Positions 25,196 to 33,404 are shown, counted from the first letter of the stretch. The stretch: DNA of 57,463 nucleotides from Streptomyces sp. I05A-00742 (GCF_013055795.1 NZ_JABETO010000027.1:1-57463), one strand, 5' to 3'. Made by a program: numbers and translations. The notes: generated from the letters alone by a model not told the origin.

Positions 25196-25870
25196 ATGTC
25201 AGGACGCCGCGCACTCGCCCGCCTTCTCCCCCTCCTGCTCCTCGTGGTGCTCGCGGGGCCGTTCGGCTCCGCCGCCGCCCACGGTGCCGGGCGGCCGCTG
25301 CCGCCCGTCGTCTCCCGGGTGCCGACCCACGACAGGGTCGTCTTCCTCACCGTCGACGACGGCTGGTACCGCGATCCGGCGGCGGCCGGGATCCTGCGCG
25401 ACCGCCGGGTACCGGTCACGCTGTTCCCGCTCCCCGGCGCGGTCGACCAGGACCCCGGATACTTCCGCGAGCTGACCGGGGGCCGCCGGTCCGCCGTCGG
25501 GAACCACACCGTCGGCCACCCCGACCTGCCGACCCTCGATGCCGCGGCCCAGCGGCAGGAAATCTGCGCGGCCCGCGACCGGTTGGCCCCCGTCTTCGGA
25601 CGGGCGCCCGGCCTGCTGCGCCCGCCCTTCGGCCACCACGACGACACCACCCGGGCCGCCGCGCGCCGGTGCGGCGTCCGCGCCCTGGTCACCTGGACGC
25701 ACGACTTCACGACCTGGACCGACACTCCCCCGCCGGTGCCCCGGCTCCGGCGGGGGGACATCGTCCTGCTGCACTTCACACCGACCCTGGCCGCGGACCT
25801 CACCCGCGCCCTCGACGCCGCACGGGAGGCAGGCCTCACACCCGCCCCGCTCGGGAGGTACGTGCGGTAG
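25196..25870 (+). CDS. Secreted polysaccharide deacetylase (NodB/CE4 domain)
   Basis: This 224-aa protein has a signal peptide (about 1-28) and a compact NodB domain. Motif 1 is TVDDGW (52-57; D54 base, D55 metal), motif 2 is HTVGH (H104 and H108 metal ligands), motif 3 is RPPFG (142-146), and the end has W-T-H-D-F and DIVLLHF. CE4 enzymes remove N-acetyl groups from chitin, peptidoglycan or related sugars outside the cell. The start has no ribosome binding site; a leaderless transcript is likely. The DasR-like site in its promoter suggests control by N-acetylglucosamine status, which fits a chitin substrate. Confidence 0.88.
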   Translation: MSGRRALARLLPLLLLVVLAGPFGSAAAHGAGRPLPPVVSRVPTHDRVVFLTVDDGWYRDPAAAGILRDRRVPVTLFPLPGAVDQDPGYFRELTGGRRSAVGNHTVGHPDLPTLDAAAQRQEICAARDRLAPVFGRAPGLLRPPFGHHDDTTRAAARRCGVRALVTWTHDFTTWTDTPPPVPRLRRGDIVLLHFTPTLAADLTRALDAAREAGLTPAPLGRYVR

Positions 25871-25886
25871 GAGGCGGCCCGACACA

Positions 25887-26537
25887 TCAGAACTCCGCGA
25901 GCACAGCCGGGAGTTTGCGCATGTCCTCGATGACCACCGTGTCCGGGCCCTCGAGCCAGGCGGCCGGTGTGAGACCGCCGGCGTAGCCGACGGCGCGCAT
26001 GCCGGCCGCGCGGGCGGCCCGGACGCCGTACTTGCTGTCCTCAACGACGACGCAGGCGCCGGGGTCGACCCCCATCCGTGCCGCGGCGTGCAGGAAGAGG
26101 TCGGGCGCGGGCTTGCCCCGGGCGACCTCGGGCGCGCTGTGGACGCGCCCCGCGAACCGGTCGTGGAGGCCGGTGCGTCCCAGCGTGTGGCGCATCTTCT
26201 CGTGGGTGCCGCTGGAGGCGACGCACGTCGGCAGGGTGATCTGGTCCAGTGCTCCCACGATGCCCTCGACGGGGGTGATGTCCCGGTCAATGGCCTCCCG
26301 GAGGAGCTCCGCGAAGCGTTCCGTCCACACCGCGGCCCCCTCGGCGCCGAGCCGGAGGGCGATCTGCTCGGCGATGGACGTGTGGGACCGTCCGACGAAC
26401 CTCTCGATCACCTCGGCGGGGGTCAACGGCCAGCCGAGCTCCGCCCCGAGGGCGACGTTCACGCGGACGGCGAGGGGTTCGCTGTCCACCAGGACACCGT
26501 CGCAGTCGAAGATGACAAGGCCTATGGGATCGATCAT
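25887..26537 (-). CDS. HAD-superfamily phosphatase/phosphomutase (subfamily IA)
   Basis: This 216-aa hydrolase begins with the nucleophile motif FDCDGVLVDSEPL (two Asp). It continues with the SSGTHEKMRHTLGRTGL motif II region, then K in ARGKPAPDLFLHAA and the acidic VVVEDSKYGVRAARAAGM. The helical cap (residues about 18-90) is of the beta-phosphoglucomutase/6-phosphogluconate-phosphatase (YieH-like) type. It dephosphorylates or isomerises a sugar phosphate in the cytoplasm. The ATG overlaps the stop of the membrane-protein gene upstream (ATGA), so they are coupled. Confidence 0.88.
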   Translation of the reverse strand: MIDPIGLVIFDCDGVLVDSEPLAVRVNVALGAELGWPLTPAEVIERFVGRSHTSIAEQIALRLGAEGAAVWTERFAELLREAIDRDITPVEGIVGALDQITLPTCVASSGTHEKMRHTLGRTGLHDRFAGRVHSAPEVARGKPAPDLFLHAAARMGVDPGACVVVEDSKYGVRAARAAGMRAVGYAGGLTPAAWLEGPDTVVIEDMRKLPAVLAEF

Positions 26538-27613
26538 CGCGTCAGGCCAGCGCGCACCCGCCCCCCGTCGGCTCCGGAGGCCGGGACGGGACGCGTGCGC
26601 GTCCAGTACGAGCGGGCGGCGATCAGCAGGGCGACGCCGTAGCCGGCGAAGGCGCCGAATCCGATCCACCCCACCTGCAGGGCATCGGCCGAAGAGGCGA
26701 AGTCGCCGCGCCGGATGTCCACCGCGCCGGCGGTGGCGAGGGTCAGATAGCCGATCCCGGCGATCCCGTAGGGCACCAGGGTGGCCGCGCCGAGGACGGC
26801 CGGGGTGAGCGGCAGCCAGCGCGGCACCCTCCGGCCGCTCAGGACGAGCGTCCAGCGGGGGAAGACCTGTCCCCAGGGCCGGACGAGCCCGAAGAGCAGG
26901 AACACGCCGATCGCGGCGAGCAGCACGGTGCCGTCCACGCCCCAGGACTCCAGGGTGAGCCAGAGCCCGGAGGCCCCGTTGCGCTCGGCGGCGGCGTGCA
27001 TCTCCGCGCCGCTGGTCCCGGCGAACGTGCCGCCCAGCACCCACGTGAGCTTCATCGCCGCGTACGGGAGGAAGGCCGCCGTCCCGCCGTACGCCGCCAG
27101 GTGGACGCGGCGCGACGCCGGCGACGGCCGGGGCCTGGTCAATGCTCCGGCCCGGCGGCGGGAACCATGGGCGACGGCCCGGTGCGCGTGGGCGGTGGCG
27201 GCGAGCAGGACCGCGCCCAGCGCTCCCAGCACGCGCAGGACGGTGACGGGAGGATCGTCGACGCCCTGTCCGAACAGCAGCGTCACCACGTCCATCAGCA
27301 GGGCGAACGCCGTGAGCACGGACAGTCCGCAGGCCACCCGGAGCACCACCCGCACAGCGGGCCGTCCGTCTCCCCGCAGCACGGCCACGGCCCCCGCGCC
27401 CGCCAGTACGGCCGCCCCGAAGGCGAACCACCCCAGCCCCACCGGCCCCCGGCCGCCGTTGAGCCCGGAGAGCGGCGCGTCCAGCGCGGAGGCGAGGGCG
27501 AAGCCGCCGTGCGCCACGGCCCAGTACAAGGTGGCCCGGCCGGGACGGCGGGGGTCCGCGGACCACCGTTCTCCCCAGGCGAACCTTTTCGTCGGGTATG
27601 CAACGTCAGACAT
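26534..27613 (-). CDS. Multi-pass membrane protein of unknown function (359 aa)
   Basis: The protein has about eight to ten hydrophobic helices. A conserved-looking block AAYGGTAAFLPYAAMKLTWVLGGTF in the middle is followed by a loop with AGTSGAEMHAAAERNGASGLWLTLE and a second block LVRPWGQVFPRWTLVLSGRRVPRWLPLTPA. I have seen this layout in actinobacterial integral membrane proteins annotated only as hypothetical. The WxLGGTFAG...W-G-x-x-x-P-R-W pattern is typical of that group. It is translationally coupled to the HAD phosphatase downstream. No transport or enzyme signature is evident. Confidence 0.78.
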   Translation of the reverse strand: MSDVAYPTKRFAWGERWSADPRRPGRATLYWAVAHGGFALASALDAPLSGLNGGRGPVGLGWFAFGAAVLAGAGAVAVLRGDGRPAVRVVLRVACGLSVLTAFALLMDVVTLLFGQGVDDPPVTVLRVLGALGAVLLAATAHAHRAVAHGSRRRAGALTRPRPSPASRRVHLAAYGGTAAFLPYAAMKLTWVLGGTFAGTSGAEMHAAAERNGASGLWLTLESWGVDGTVLLAAIGVFLLFGLVRPWGQVFPRWTLVLSGRRVPRWLPLTPAVLGAATLVPYGIAGIGYLTLATAGAVDIRRGDFASSADALQVGWIGFGAFAGYGVALLIAARSYWTRTRPVPASGADGGRVRAGLTR

Positions 27614-27706
27614 GCGCTCAACTTCGCACCCGCACCGGGCGGAGACGTCGGCCGCACGGATGGTCCGCCTCCGCCCGGCGGCGGACCGGCCGGGCCGCCC
27701 CCGGTA

Positions 27707-28312
27707 TCACGTCCGTGGCACGTGGACCGGGAAGGACGACTGGAAGGCGAGCCGGTCGTCGGCTCCCTCGCCGATACGGCCGAGCAGTTCGTCGAGCGCG
27801 AGGTATTCCTCCCAGTGCTCTCGGCCCGTCGCCCCGGCCAGCCGCGATATCAGGAGGTCTTCGAGTTCCGGGACGCGTTTGTTCTTCCAGACCTTGTCGG
27901 CCGTGCTCACCAGCAGGTCTTCCAGCGTCGTGCCGGGATCCGTCCAGGAGGCGTGGGTGCCGGCAAAGCGGGCCCGTTCCGGGGCGAACCCGTGGGCCAG
28001 CAGCAGTTCCCGTCCGGCCTCTTCGTGTGCCGATCCAGGACCGGTCAGTTCGGTGACGTGCACCGTCTTGCCGATGTCGTGGGTCGCCGCTCCGAAGAGA
28101 ACGGCCTCGCGGTCGACGACGACGTCCGGGTGGCGGTCCTCCAGCCACGCGAGGAGTTGGCACGCCACGTCGTGAACGGCACGCAGGTGGGCGGCCAGCC
28201 GTGGCGGGGCGTCGAGCGCGTGGAGCAGGTCCCCCACCGCGGACGGAAGCGGCGGCAACGATGGGTCGGCGGGGGCGTGCAGGGCTCGGGACAGGGCGTC
28301 GGATCGCTTCAC
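27707..28312 (-). CDS. HD-domain phosphohydrolase
   Basis: This 201-aa protein has an HD domain: H in LRAVHDVACQLLAWLE, the central THDIGK (H-D metal pair) in GAATHDIGKTVHVTEL, then EEAGRELLLAHGF and the later D in LVSTADKVWKNKR. HD proteins cleave phosphomonoesters or nucleotides, including signalling nucleotides. The GTG at 28312 lacks a ribosome binding site of its own. It overlaps the TGA of the phosphotransferase remnant upstream (GTGA), so it was probably once coupled to that gene and may now be poorly translated. Confidence 0.82.
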   Translation of the reverse strand: MKRSDALSRALHAPADPSLPPLPSAVGDLLHALDAPPRLAAHLRAVHDVACQLLAWLEDRHPDVVVDREAVLFGAATHDIGKTVHVTELTGPGSAHEEAGRELLLAHGFAPERARFAGTHASWTDPGTTLEDLLVSTADKVWKNKRVPELEDLLISRLAGATGREHWEEYLALDELLGRIGEGADDRLAFQSSFPVHVPRT

Positions 28313-28500
28313 CGCGTCAGTGTAGGGACGCGCTTCGCGGGACGGACGGAGACGGAGGCTACGGGGGCGAACTCGAAGTCGAGCAGCGCGGTGACCTCGC
28401 CGTCGTGCCACAGGGTGTTGGGGGTGCAGAAGTCGCCGTGGTTGAGCGCCTTCGGCGCCCCCGGGAGAGCGGACCGATTTCCGGGGGCCGTACGCCGTCC
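28309..28500 (-). pseudogene. Remnant of an aminoglycoside phosphotransferase-like gene
   Basis: Read on the minus strand from about 28446, one frame gives ALNHGDFCTPNTLWHDGEV and TALLDFEFAPV, the complete catalytic loop and DFD-like metal motif of an APH-family kinase. Upstream homology is lost within about 20 residues, there is no start codon or N-lobe, and the downstream helical part is missing. The frame runs out at TGA 28309-28311, which overlaps the HD gene start. About 200 residues of a normal kinase are absent, so this is a deletion remnant. Confidence 0.75.
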
Positions 28501-28548
28501 GCCCCGCCGGGGTGGTGCGGGGACGGACGGGGCGGGCGGGGCGCCGGG

Positions 28549-29667
28549 TCAGTCGACCCGGACCTCCTCCAGGCCCAGGTACATCACCTTCGGCTGGGCC
28601 GGGTTGAAGGCGATGGCCGAGATGCCGTCGAAGGCGTTGTGGGACTTGGTGACCTTGCCGGTCCGCGCGTCGTACCGGTACAGGTCGGTCCCGTAGCCCT
28701 GGAAGTAGGTGCCGTACTCGAAGTAGAGCACGTTCGGGTCCACAGGGCTCGGGGCGAGCAGTGTGCTGTTGGTCAGCTCGGTGTCCCGGGTGTCGTCGAC
28801 GATCCGGGTGTAGGTCCGGCCGCCGTCGGTGGACCGGTACAGGTGGCGGCCCTCGGCGCCCGAGCTGGGAGCGGCCTCGACGAGGTCGATGCCGAGGGCG
28901 TAGACCACGGAGGGGTCGGCCGGGGAGAGGACCGCCGAGAAGAGGTTCGCGTTGCCGCCCGGGGTGGCGGAGAGACCGGTGGACGGGATCCACGTGGCTC
29001 CGCCGTCGGTGGTCACCGCGCCGCCGGTCGCCATGCCGCCCGCGACGGCGTGGTTCAGGTCGGTGGGGTCGAACGTCACGGAGTAGACGCTCGCCTCCTC
29101 GCCGAAGGCGAGCTTGCCGACCGGCTTCCAGCTCGCACCGGCGTCCGTCGAGTCGAACAGCTGCCCGTCGCTGCCGGCGAGCCGGAGGTGTCCGGGGCGC
29201 GCCTTGTCGGTGCCCACGCCGATGATGTCGCCGGTGGGCGAGGTGAGCTTGGTGACGTTCCCGCCGTCGACGCGGGCGAGGTAGCGGCCGCTCTTCTCCC
29301 AGGCGTAGGCCCGGCCGCCGGGCGCGGCGGTCAGCCAGGTGGAGCCGCTGTCCAGGGTGGCGATCCGCGTCCAGGTGCAGCCCGCGTCGGTCGAGCGCTG
29401 CAACTCGCTGTTGTGGGTGGCGAGGAGCGTGTTCGGGGTGTCCAGCGCGACCAGTCCGTGGGTGTAGCTGACGGACTTGAGGGTGCCGGTGGTCGGCGCG
29501 ACGGTGGCGCCGTCGTCGGCGGTGAAGGTGACGGATCCGTCACCGGTGACCCGGGTGCACGACGGGGCCGTCCAGCCGCCGGCGGGGCCTGCCGCCTGGG
29601 CGACGGGCGACTGAGCGAGGACGAAGGTGGCGACGGCCGCGGTGACGGCCCATCCCATCCGCTTCAC
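28549..29667 (-). CDS. Secreted BNR/WD-type beta-propeller protein (sialidase-like fold)
   Basis: This 372-aa precursor has a signal peptide (about 1-26) and repeated propeller blades with Asp-box-like motifs: STDAGCTWTRIA, STDAGASWKPVG, TTDGGATWIPST and STDGGRTYTRIV. These give roughly six to seven blades. No sialidase catalytic set (Arg triad, Tyr/Glu) is evident, so enzymatic activity is doubtful. Size and fold resemble the Streptomyces mobaraensis dispase autolysis-inducing protein, a secreted propeller, but I cannot confirm that match. The GTG at 29667 is preceded by GGGAGAG. It is divergent from the TauD remnant. Confidence 0.8.
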   Translation of the reverse strand: MKRMGWAVTAAVATFVLAQSPVAQAAGPAGGWTAPSCTRVTGDGSVTFTADDGATVAPTTGTLKSVSYTHGLVALDTPNTLLATHNSELQRSTDAGCTWTRIATLDSGSTWLTAAPGGRAYAWEKSGRYLARVDGGNVTKLTSPTGDIIGVGTDKARPGHLRLAGSDGQLFDSTDAGASWKPVGKLAFGEEASVYSVTFDPTDLNHAVAGGMATGGAVTTDGGATWIPSTGLSATPGGNANLFSAVLSPADPSVVYALGIDLVEAAPSSGAEGRHLYRSTDGGRTYTRIVDDTRDTELTNSTLLAPSPVDPNVLYFEYGTYFQGYGTDLYRYDARTGKVTKSHNAFDGISAIAFNPAQPKVMYLGLEEVRVD

Positions 29668-29821
29668 GATCTCTCCCTTGTGGGGCACAGACACGAGGTG
29701 TTGCTGACGATCACGTTCTATCGGCGCGGACCTTCGGGGCAGAACATGATTGAGCGCCATTCTTCCTGTCCAGAAAGGCGCTTGACGGAAGGTTTACCGT
29801 CTGTGGTCCTGTCCGGACGGC

Positions 29822-30013
29822 ATGGGCCGTGCGCCGCGACGTCGGTGGTCCATCGCCCACATCCCGCTGCTCTCCTGCCGGGTCCGCTGGACGCCGAACG
29901 CGCTGGTGTTCTGGGACAACCGCTGTGTGCAGCACCACGCGGTCCGGGAGTGCTTCCCGAACGGCCGCCACGGCCGGATGATCGCCATCGACGGGCAGCG
30001 GCACGAGACTTGA
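29822..30013 (+). pseudogene. C-terminal remnant of a TauD-family dioxygenase
   Basis: The frame from about 29876 reads CRVRWTPNALVFWDNR and CVQHHAVRECFPNGRHGRM. This is the typical end of TauD/TfdA 2-oxoglutarate dioxygenases (R-F-R-W...W-D-N-R...Q-H-x-A-V with the distal iron-binding His). The HxD-bearing first two-thirds of the enzyme are missing and the sequence upstream does not match any frame of the family. A 17-bp perfect hairpin follows the stop. It is a truncated gene that cannot form the active site. Confidence 0.78.
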
Positions 30014-30031
30014 CGCATCATCGGAAAGACG

Positions 30032-30071
30032 CGGAGGGCCGTTCACCCGCAGAAGGGTGAACGGCCCTCCG
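30032..30071. terminator. 17-bp perfect hairpin, bidirectional terminator
   Basis: CGGAGGGCCGTTCACCC (30032-30048) and its exact complement (30055-30071) surround the loop GCAGAA. It lies between the convergent TauD remnant and the DUF6355-like secreted protein gene, so it can end transcription from both sides. It is the most perfect stem in the window. Confidence 0.9.
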
Positions 30072-30098
30072 TCACCGGCCATGACGGCGGGAGATCCG

Positions 30099-30455
30099 TC
30101 AGGGTCCGGTGTCCCCGGGGTGGGAGCAGAGTCCGCCGCGGTAGTTGCTGTCGTACCAGGCGCCGGTCGCGTCGGCGTCCAGGTTGGTGCGGCCCGGCCC
30201 AACGCAGCGGTGGTAGTTGGACCGGGGCCACCGCTTGACCTGGATCCAGACGTTGGTGTTCGTGGCGCAGTGCTCGTAGTAGGCCCGCTCGCCGCCGCGG
30301 CTCTCGTTCCAGCCGCAGCCCTGGATCCGCTCGGGGGCGGCCGTGGCCGGGGCGACTGTCGCGCAGGCGAGGGCGCCGGCCAGCGCGGCCGCCGCAAGGC
30401 CGAGCCGGGCGCCGCGGCGGGTCGTCGTGGCGGCACGTGATGCACGGAGTTTCAT
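30099..30455 (-). CDS. Secreted four-cysteine protein, DUF6355-like
   Basis: This 118-aa precursor has a signal peptide (about 1-40, ending APATAA/PER) and a mature domain of about 78 residues with four cysteines (IQGCGWNE, YEHCATNT, HRCVGPG, GGLCSHP), probably two disulfides. The pattern CG...AYYEHC...V-x-I-x-V...Y-x-x-CVGPG-x-T resembles the family annotated as DUF6355 natural-product biosynthesis proteins in Streptomyces, whose role is not known. The ATG at 30455 follows GAAGGAGA. The same frame is open upstream for over 400 nt, but the signal peptide and ribosome binding site fix this start. Confidence 0.8.
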   Translation of the reverse strand: MKLRASRAATTTRRGARLGLAAAALAGALACATVAPATAAPERIQGCGWNESRGGERAYYEHCATNTNVWIQVKRWPRSNYHRCVGPGRTNLDADATGAWYDSNYRGGLCSHPGDTGP

Positions 30456-30689
30456 GCGTCGTCTCCTTCGTGGGGGAGGCGTGCGGGGGAAGGCCCTTGA
30501 GTGCCCTTCGAGTGCCCTCTGGGTGCCCTCGCCCCGCCTCTGGACTCTGCCTCGGACGACGCCAGAGTGGCCTGTCGGGGACCGTGTCACCAGCCGCTTC
30601 GAAGAGGGTCGAAAGGGACGGAACGACATTGCCGGTCCCGAACTCCCGTTCCCCTGTTCCCGGCCGTCCGACGCGTCACGCGGCGGCCC

Positions 30690-30893
30690 GCTCCAGGCTC
30701 CCGGCCGGCCCCTGGCGAGCCGGCCGCAGGCCGCCCGGCGCCGCTCCTCCCGGCCGAACGCCGTGTCCTGTCCGGCGAGCGCCAGGGCGTAGGCGTTCGC
30801 CGCCGCGAACGGATAGCCGGCGGCATGGGCGGCGGCGTCGAGCCGGGCGAGGAAGAGGGGGAACGCCTCGGCGGAGGGGGCGGAACGGCTCAT
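30690..30893 (-). pseudogene. N-terminal gene fragment without its own stop
   Basis: ATG 30893 follows a strong AGGAGGGACCC. The first 60 or so codons show good bias and a helical product (AEAFPLFLARLDAAAHAAGYPFAAANAYALALAGQ...REERRRAACGRLA). After about residue 66 the bias fades, and the frame stays open without a stop into the DUF6355-like gene. I read it as the start of a gene whose 3' part was lost. A short functional protein produced by read-through cannot be excluded. The family is not recognised. Confidence 0.45.
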
Positions 30894-31016
30894 GGGTCCC
30901 TCCTGTTCCGCTGTGCTGCTGCCGGCGCCGCGGGCCGGTGCGCGCCGGTCCGTCACCGTCGTCCTGACGCGCCGGGGCACCCGGCGCGAGGGCGCGGTGA
31001 TCACGCCGTGCCCGGG

Positions 31017-31805
31017 TCAGTGGGCGGTCCAGCCACCGTCCAGGACCAGCGTCGTGCCCGTGACCGACGAGGTGAACGGGCCGCAGAGGTAGGCGACGGC
31101 CTCGGCCACCTCCTCCGGTTCGATGAGCCGCTTCAGCGCCGAGTCCGCCAGCAGGACGTCGGTCAGCACGCGCTCCACGGGGACGGAGTGCGCGGCGGCC
31201 TGGTCCGCGAGCTGCCGCTCGACCAGTGGGGTCCGGACGTATCCGGGACTCACACAGTTGGACGTCACTCCGTGCGGCGCCCCTTCGAGTGCCGTGACCT
31301 TGGACAGGCCCTCCAGCCCGTGCTTGGCGGCGACGTAGGCCGACTTGAACGCGGAGGCCCGCAGGCCGTGGACGGACGAGATGTTGACGACACGCCCCCA
31401 GCCCCGCTCGTACATCCCCGGCAGCGCGCCCCTGATCAGCCGGAAGGGAGCCTCCAGCATGACCGTGAGGACGGTGTGGAACGCCTCCGGCGGGAACTCG
31501 TGGAGGGGGCGCACCGTCTGTATCCCCGCGTTGTTCACGAGGATGTCGGCCCCGGCCGCGGCGTCCTCGGCCGCGTCGAGGTCCGTGAGGTCGAGGACGA
31601 CGGTCCCGACCGTTCCGGGAAGTCGCTCCGCGCGCGCGGCGAGCACTGTGAGCCCCGGGGCGTCGCGGTCCAGGGCGCGGACGCGGGCTCCCGCCGCGGC
31701 GAGCCGCAGGGCGCAGGCCGCGCCGATGCCGCTCGCTGCTCCGGTGACGAGGGCGGTACGGCCGTGGAGGGCCCGGTCCGGTGGGGTGGTGGGCGGTGAG
31801 GTCAT
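31017..31805 (-). CDS. SDR oxidoreductase, 3-hydroxybutyrate dehydrogenase-like
   Basis: This 262-aa classical short-chain dehydrogenase has the NAD site TGAASGIG, NNAGIQ, and the Ser-Tyr-Lys set in VNISSVHGLRASAFKSAYVAAKHG. The segments NNAGIQTVRPLHEFPPEAFHTVLTVMLEAPFRLIRGALPGMYERGWGRVVNISS are typical of D-3-hydroxybutyrate dehydrogenases (NAD, reversible oxidation to acetoacetate). The start ATG 31805 lacks a Shine-Dalgarno and may be leaderless. It is separated from the next SDR gene by about 100 nt on the same strand. Confidence 0.85.
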   Translation of the reverse strand: MTSPPTTPPDRALHGRTALVTGAASGIGAACALRLAAAGARVRALDRDAPGLTVLAARAERLPGTVGTVVLDLTDLDAAEDAAAGADILVNNAGIQTVRPLHEFPPEAFHTVLTVMLEAPFRLIRGALPGMYERGWGRVVNISSVHGLRASAFKSAYVAAKHGLEGLSKVTALEGAPHGVTSNCVSPGYVRTPLVERQLADQAAAHSVPVERVLTDVLLADSALKRLIEPEEVAEAVAYLCGPFTSSVTGTTLVLDGGWTAH

Positions 31806-31907
31806 GGGGGCAGCGTAGGCAGGAGGGGCGTGGCCGGTCGATGTACCGCCCGCCCCAACTGCGGCAGGACGCATGGAAAATGGCGCCCGTGCTGCCCCCG
31901 GGCAGGG

Positions 31908-32909
31908 TCAGGCGAAGGCGTCCACCCCCGTGAGACCGGCGGAGAGCTCCCACAGCCGAGCCGCCGCCTCCGGGTCGGCCGCCCACGGCTTCACACCGCC
32001 GACGAGCATGTCGTCACCGGTGGCGGGCCCGGCGACATCGCAGTCCTGGCAGTACGCGCCGCCGCGCTCCAGCAGCAGGGGCGAGGTCGCCGCCCACACG
32101 GCCGTCGCCGCGCCCTGCGCGGGGGACTTGAAGCCTGCTGCCGGCACTCCGTCCTCGGACATCCAGCCCTGGCCGATCTGTTGGTCGCGGGGGACATGCC
32201 GCTGCAACGAGGTGAGAATGCTGCCGGGGTGCACCGAGTACGCCCGGAGTCCGCTGTCCGCGCCCAGGGTGTCCAGGTGGAGGGCGAAGAGGGCGTTGGC
32301 GGTCTTCGACTGGGCGTAGGCCAGCCATCCGTCGTACCCCTCGTGGAAGTGCGGGTCGTGCCAGCGGATGTCGGAGAGGAAGTGCCCGGACGAGGCCACC
32401 GTCACCACTCGGGACCCGGCGGGGTTCAGTGCCGGGCGGAGGCGGTTGACGAGGCTGTGGTGGCCCAGGTGGTTGACGGCGAAGTGGGCCTCCCAGCCGG
32501 GGCCGGTCCGCGTTTCGGGGCAGGCCATGATGCCGGCGTTGGCGATGAGGATGTCGAGAGTGCGGCCCGCGGCGAGGATCCCGTCGGCGAACGTCCGGAT
32601 GTCGCCCTGGTCCGCCAGGTCGAGTCCGTGAAGTTCGACGGACGTGTGGAGACCGGCCGGGAGCGCGGCACGCACGGCGTCCTCCGCGGCGGCCGGCCGG
32701 CGGACGGCGACGAGCACCCGGGCGCCCGCCCGGGCGAGGGCGCGCGTCGTCTCCAGGCCGAGGCCCGAGGCGCCGCCGGTGACCAGAGCGGTCATGCCCG
32801 TGAGGTCGAGGTCCGCGAGCACGTCGTCGGCGGTGCTGGCGGCTCCGAATCCGGACCCGATCGGGCGCTGCAGCCGCCACCGGTCCGTCACATTGTGCGG
32901 TGTGTTCAT
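31908..32909 (-). CDS. SDR oxidoreductase (retinol-dehydrogenase/atypical type)
   Basis: A 333-aa dehydrogenase with TGGASGLGLETTRALARAGARV for NAD(P), NAGIMACPE, and the active-site Tyr-Lys in YAQSKTANALFALHLD. The long substrate side with FHEGYDGWLAYAQSKTANA matches the light-dependent-oxidoreductase/retinol-dehydrogenase-like SDRs common in Streptomyces. A promoter with a 19-bp spacer lies upstream and would start transcription close to the ATG at 32909, so I prefer that over the ATG at 32915. Divergent to a MerR regulator, its likely controller. Substrate unknown. Confidence 0.85.
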   Translation of the reverse strand: MNTPHNVTDRWRLQRPIGSGFGAASTADDVLADLDLTGMTALVTGGASGLGLETTRALARAGARVLVAVRRPAAAEDAVRAALPAGLHTSVELHGLDLADQGDIRTFADGILAAGRTLDILIANAGIMACPETRTGPGWEAHFAVNHLGHHSLVNRLRPALNPAGSRVVTVASSGHFLSDIRWHDPHFHEGYDGWLAYAQSKTANALFALHLDTLGADSGLRAYSVHPGSILTSLQRHVPRDQQIGQGWMSEDGVPAAGFKSPAQGAATAVWAATSPLLLERGGAYCQDCDVAGPATGDDMLVGGVKPWAADPEAAARLWELSAGLTGVDAFA

Positions 32910-32916
32910 GACCATG

Positions 32917-32947
32917 ACGCTAAAAGCTGGAGTGCAGGCGAGGTCAA
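32917..32947 (-). promoter_or_regulatory. MerR-type promoter with 19-bp spacer
   Basis: On the minus strand TTGACC (32947-32942) and TAGCGT (32922-32917) are 19 nt apart, the overlong spacer that MerR-family activators correct by DNA distortion. It lies in the 54-bp gap between the divergent SDR and MerR genes. The spacer contains only an imperfect dyad. Confidence 0.6.
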
Positions 32948-32963
32948 GCTACGCTTCGGCGGC

Positions 32964-33404
32964 ATGAACGAGAGTGCGGGGAACCTGTCCATCGGCAAGG
33001 TCGCCGAAGCCACCGGGATGAGCGTGCACGCCCTGCGGTTCTTCGAACGCGAGGGGCTGTTCCTGCGGCCCGTGCACCGCACCTCCGGCGGGCAGCGGGT
33101 GTACGAACAGGCGGACGTGGACTGGCTGCTCCTCTGCGGCCGGCTCCGCGCGTCCGGCATGCCCGTCGCGACCGTCAGGCGCTTCGCGGACCTGGTGCGT
33201 TCGGGCCCGGGGAACGAGGACGAGCGGCTGGCGCTGCTCCGGGAGCACGAGCGGGAGGTGCGCGCCCGGATCGCCGCCCTGCAGGCCGACTTGGAGATCA
33301 TCCACGGGAAGGTCGTCACCTACGAGGAGCACGTGCGGGCGGGTACGGCCGCCGGCCTCTGGTCACCCGTGCCGTCCGCGCCGACTCCCCCGACCGTCCC
33401 CTGA
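32964..33404 (+). CDS. MerR-family transcriptional regulator
   Basis: This 146-aa protein has the MerR DNA-binding start (LSIGKVAEATGMSVHALRFFEREGLFLRPVHRTSGGQRVYEQADV, about residues 8-55) and a coiled-coil helix (about 85-120: LALLREHEREVRARIAALQADLEIIHGKVVTYEEHV). It has no metal-binding cysteines, so it belongs to the group sensing organic compounds or reductase substrates, like the YcgE/AdhR-type regulators that flank SDR genes. The start ATG 32964 lacks a strong ribosome binding site. It probably controls the divergent SDR gene through the 19-bp-spaced promoter. Confidence 0.88.
   Translation: MNESAGNLSIGKVAEATGMSVHALRFFEREGLFLRPVHRTSGGQRVYEQADVDWLLLCGRLRASGMPVATVRRFADLVRSGPGNEDERLALLREHEREVRARIAALQADLEIIHGKVVTYEEHVRAGTAAGLWSPVPSAPTPPTVP

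Noticed and set aside
26241..26249. CTGGTCCAG, similar to a DasR half site
   Set aside because: It lies inside the HAD phosphatase coding region and does not extend to a 16-bp palindrome.
28549..29667. Annotation of the propeller protein as an active sialidase
   Set aside because: Asp-box repeats are present, but the arginine triad and the catalytic Tyr/Glu cannot be found.
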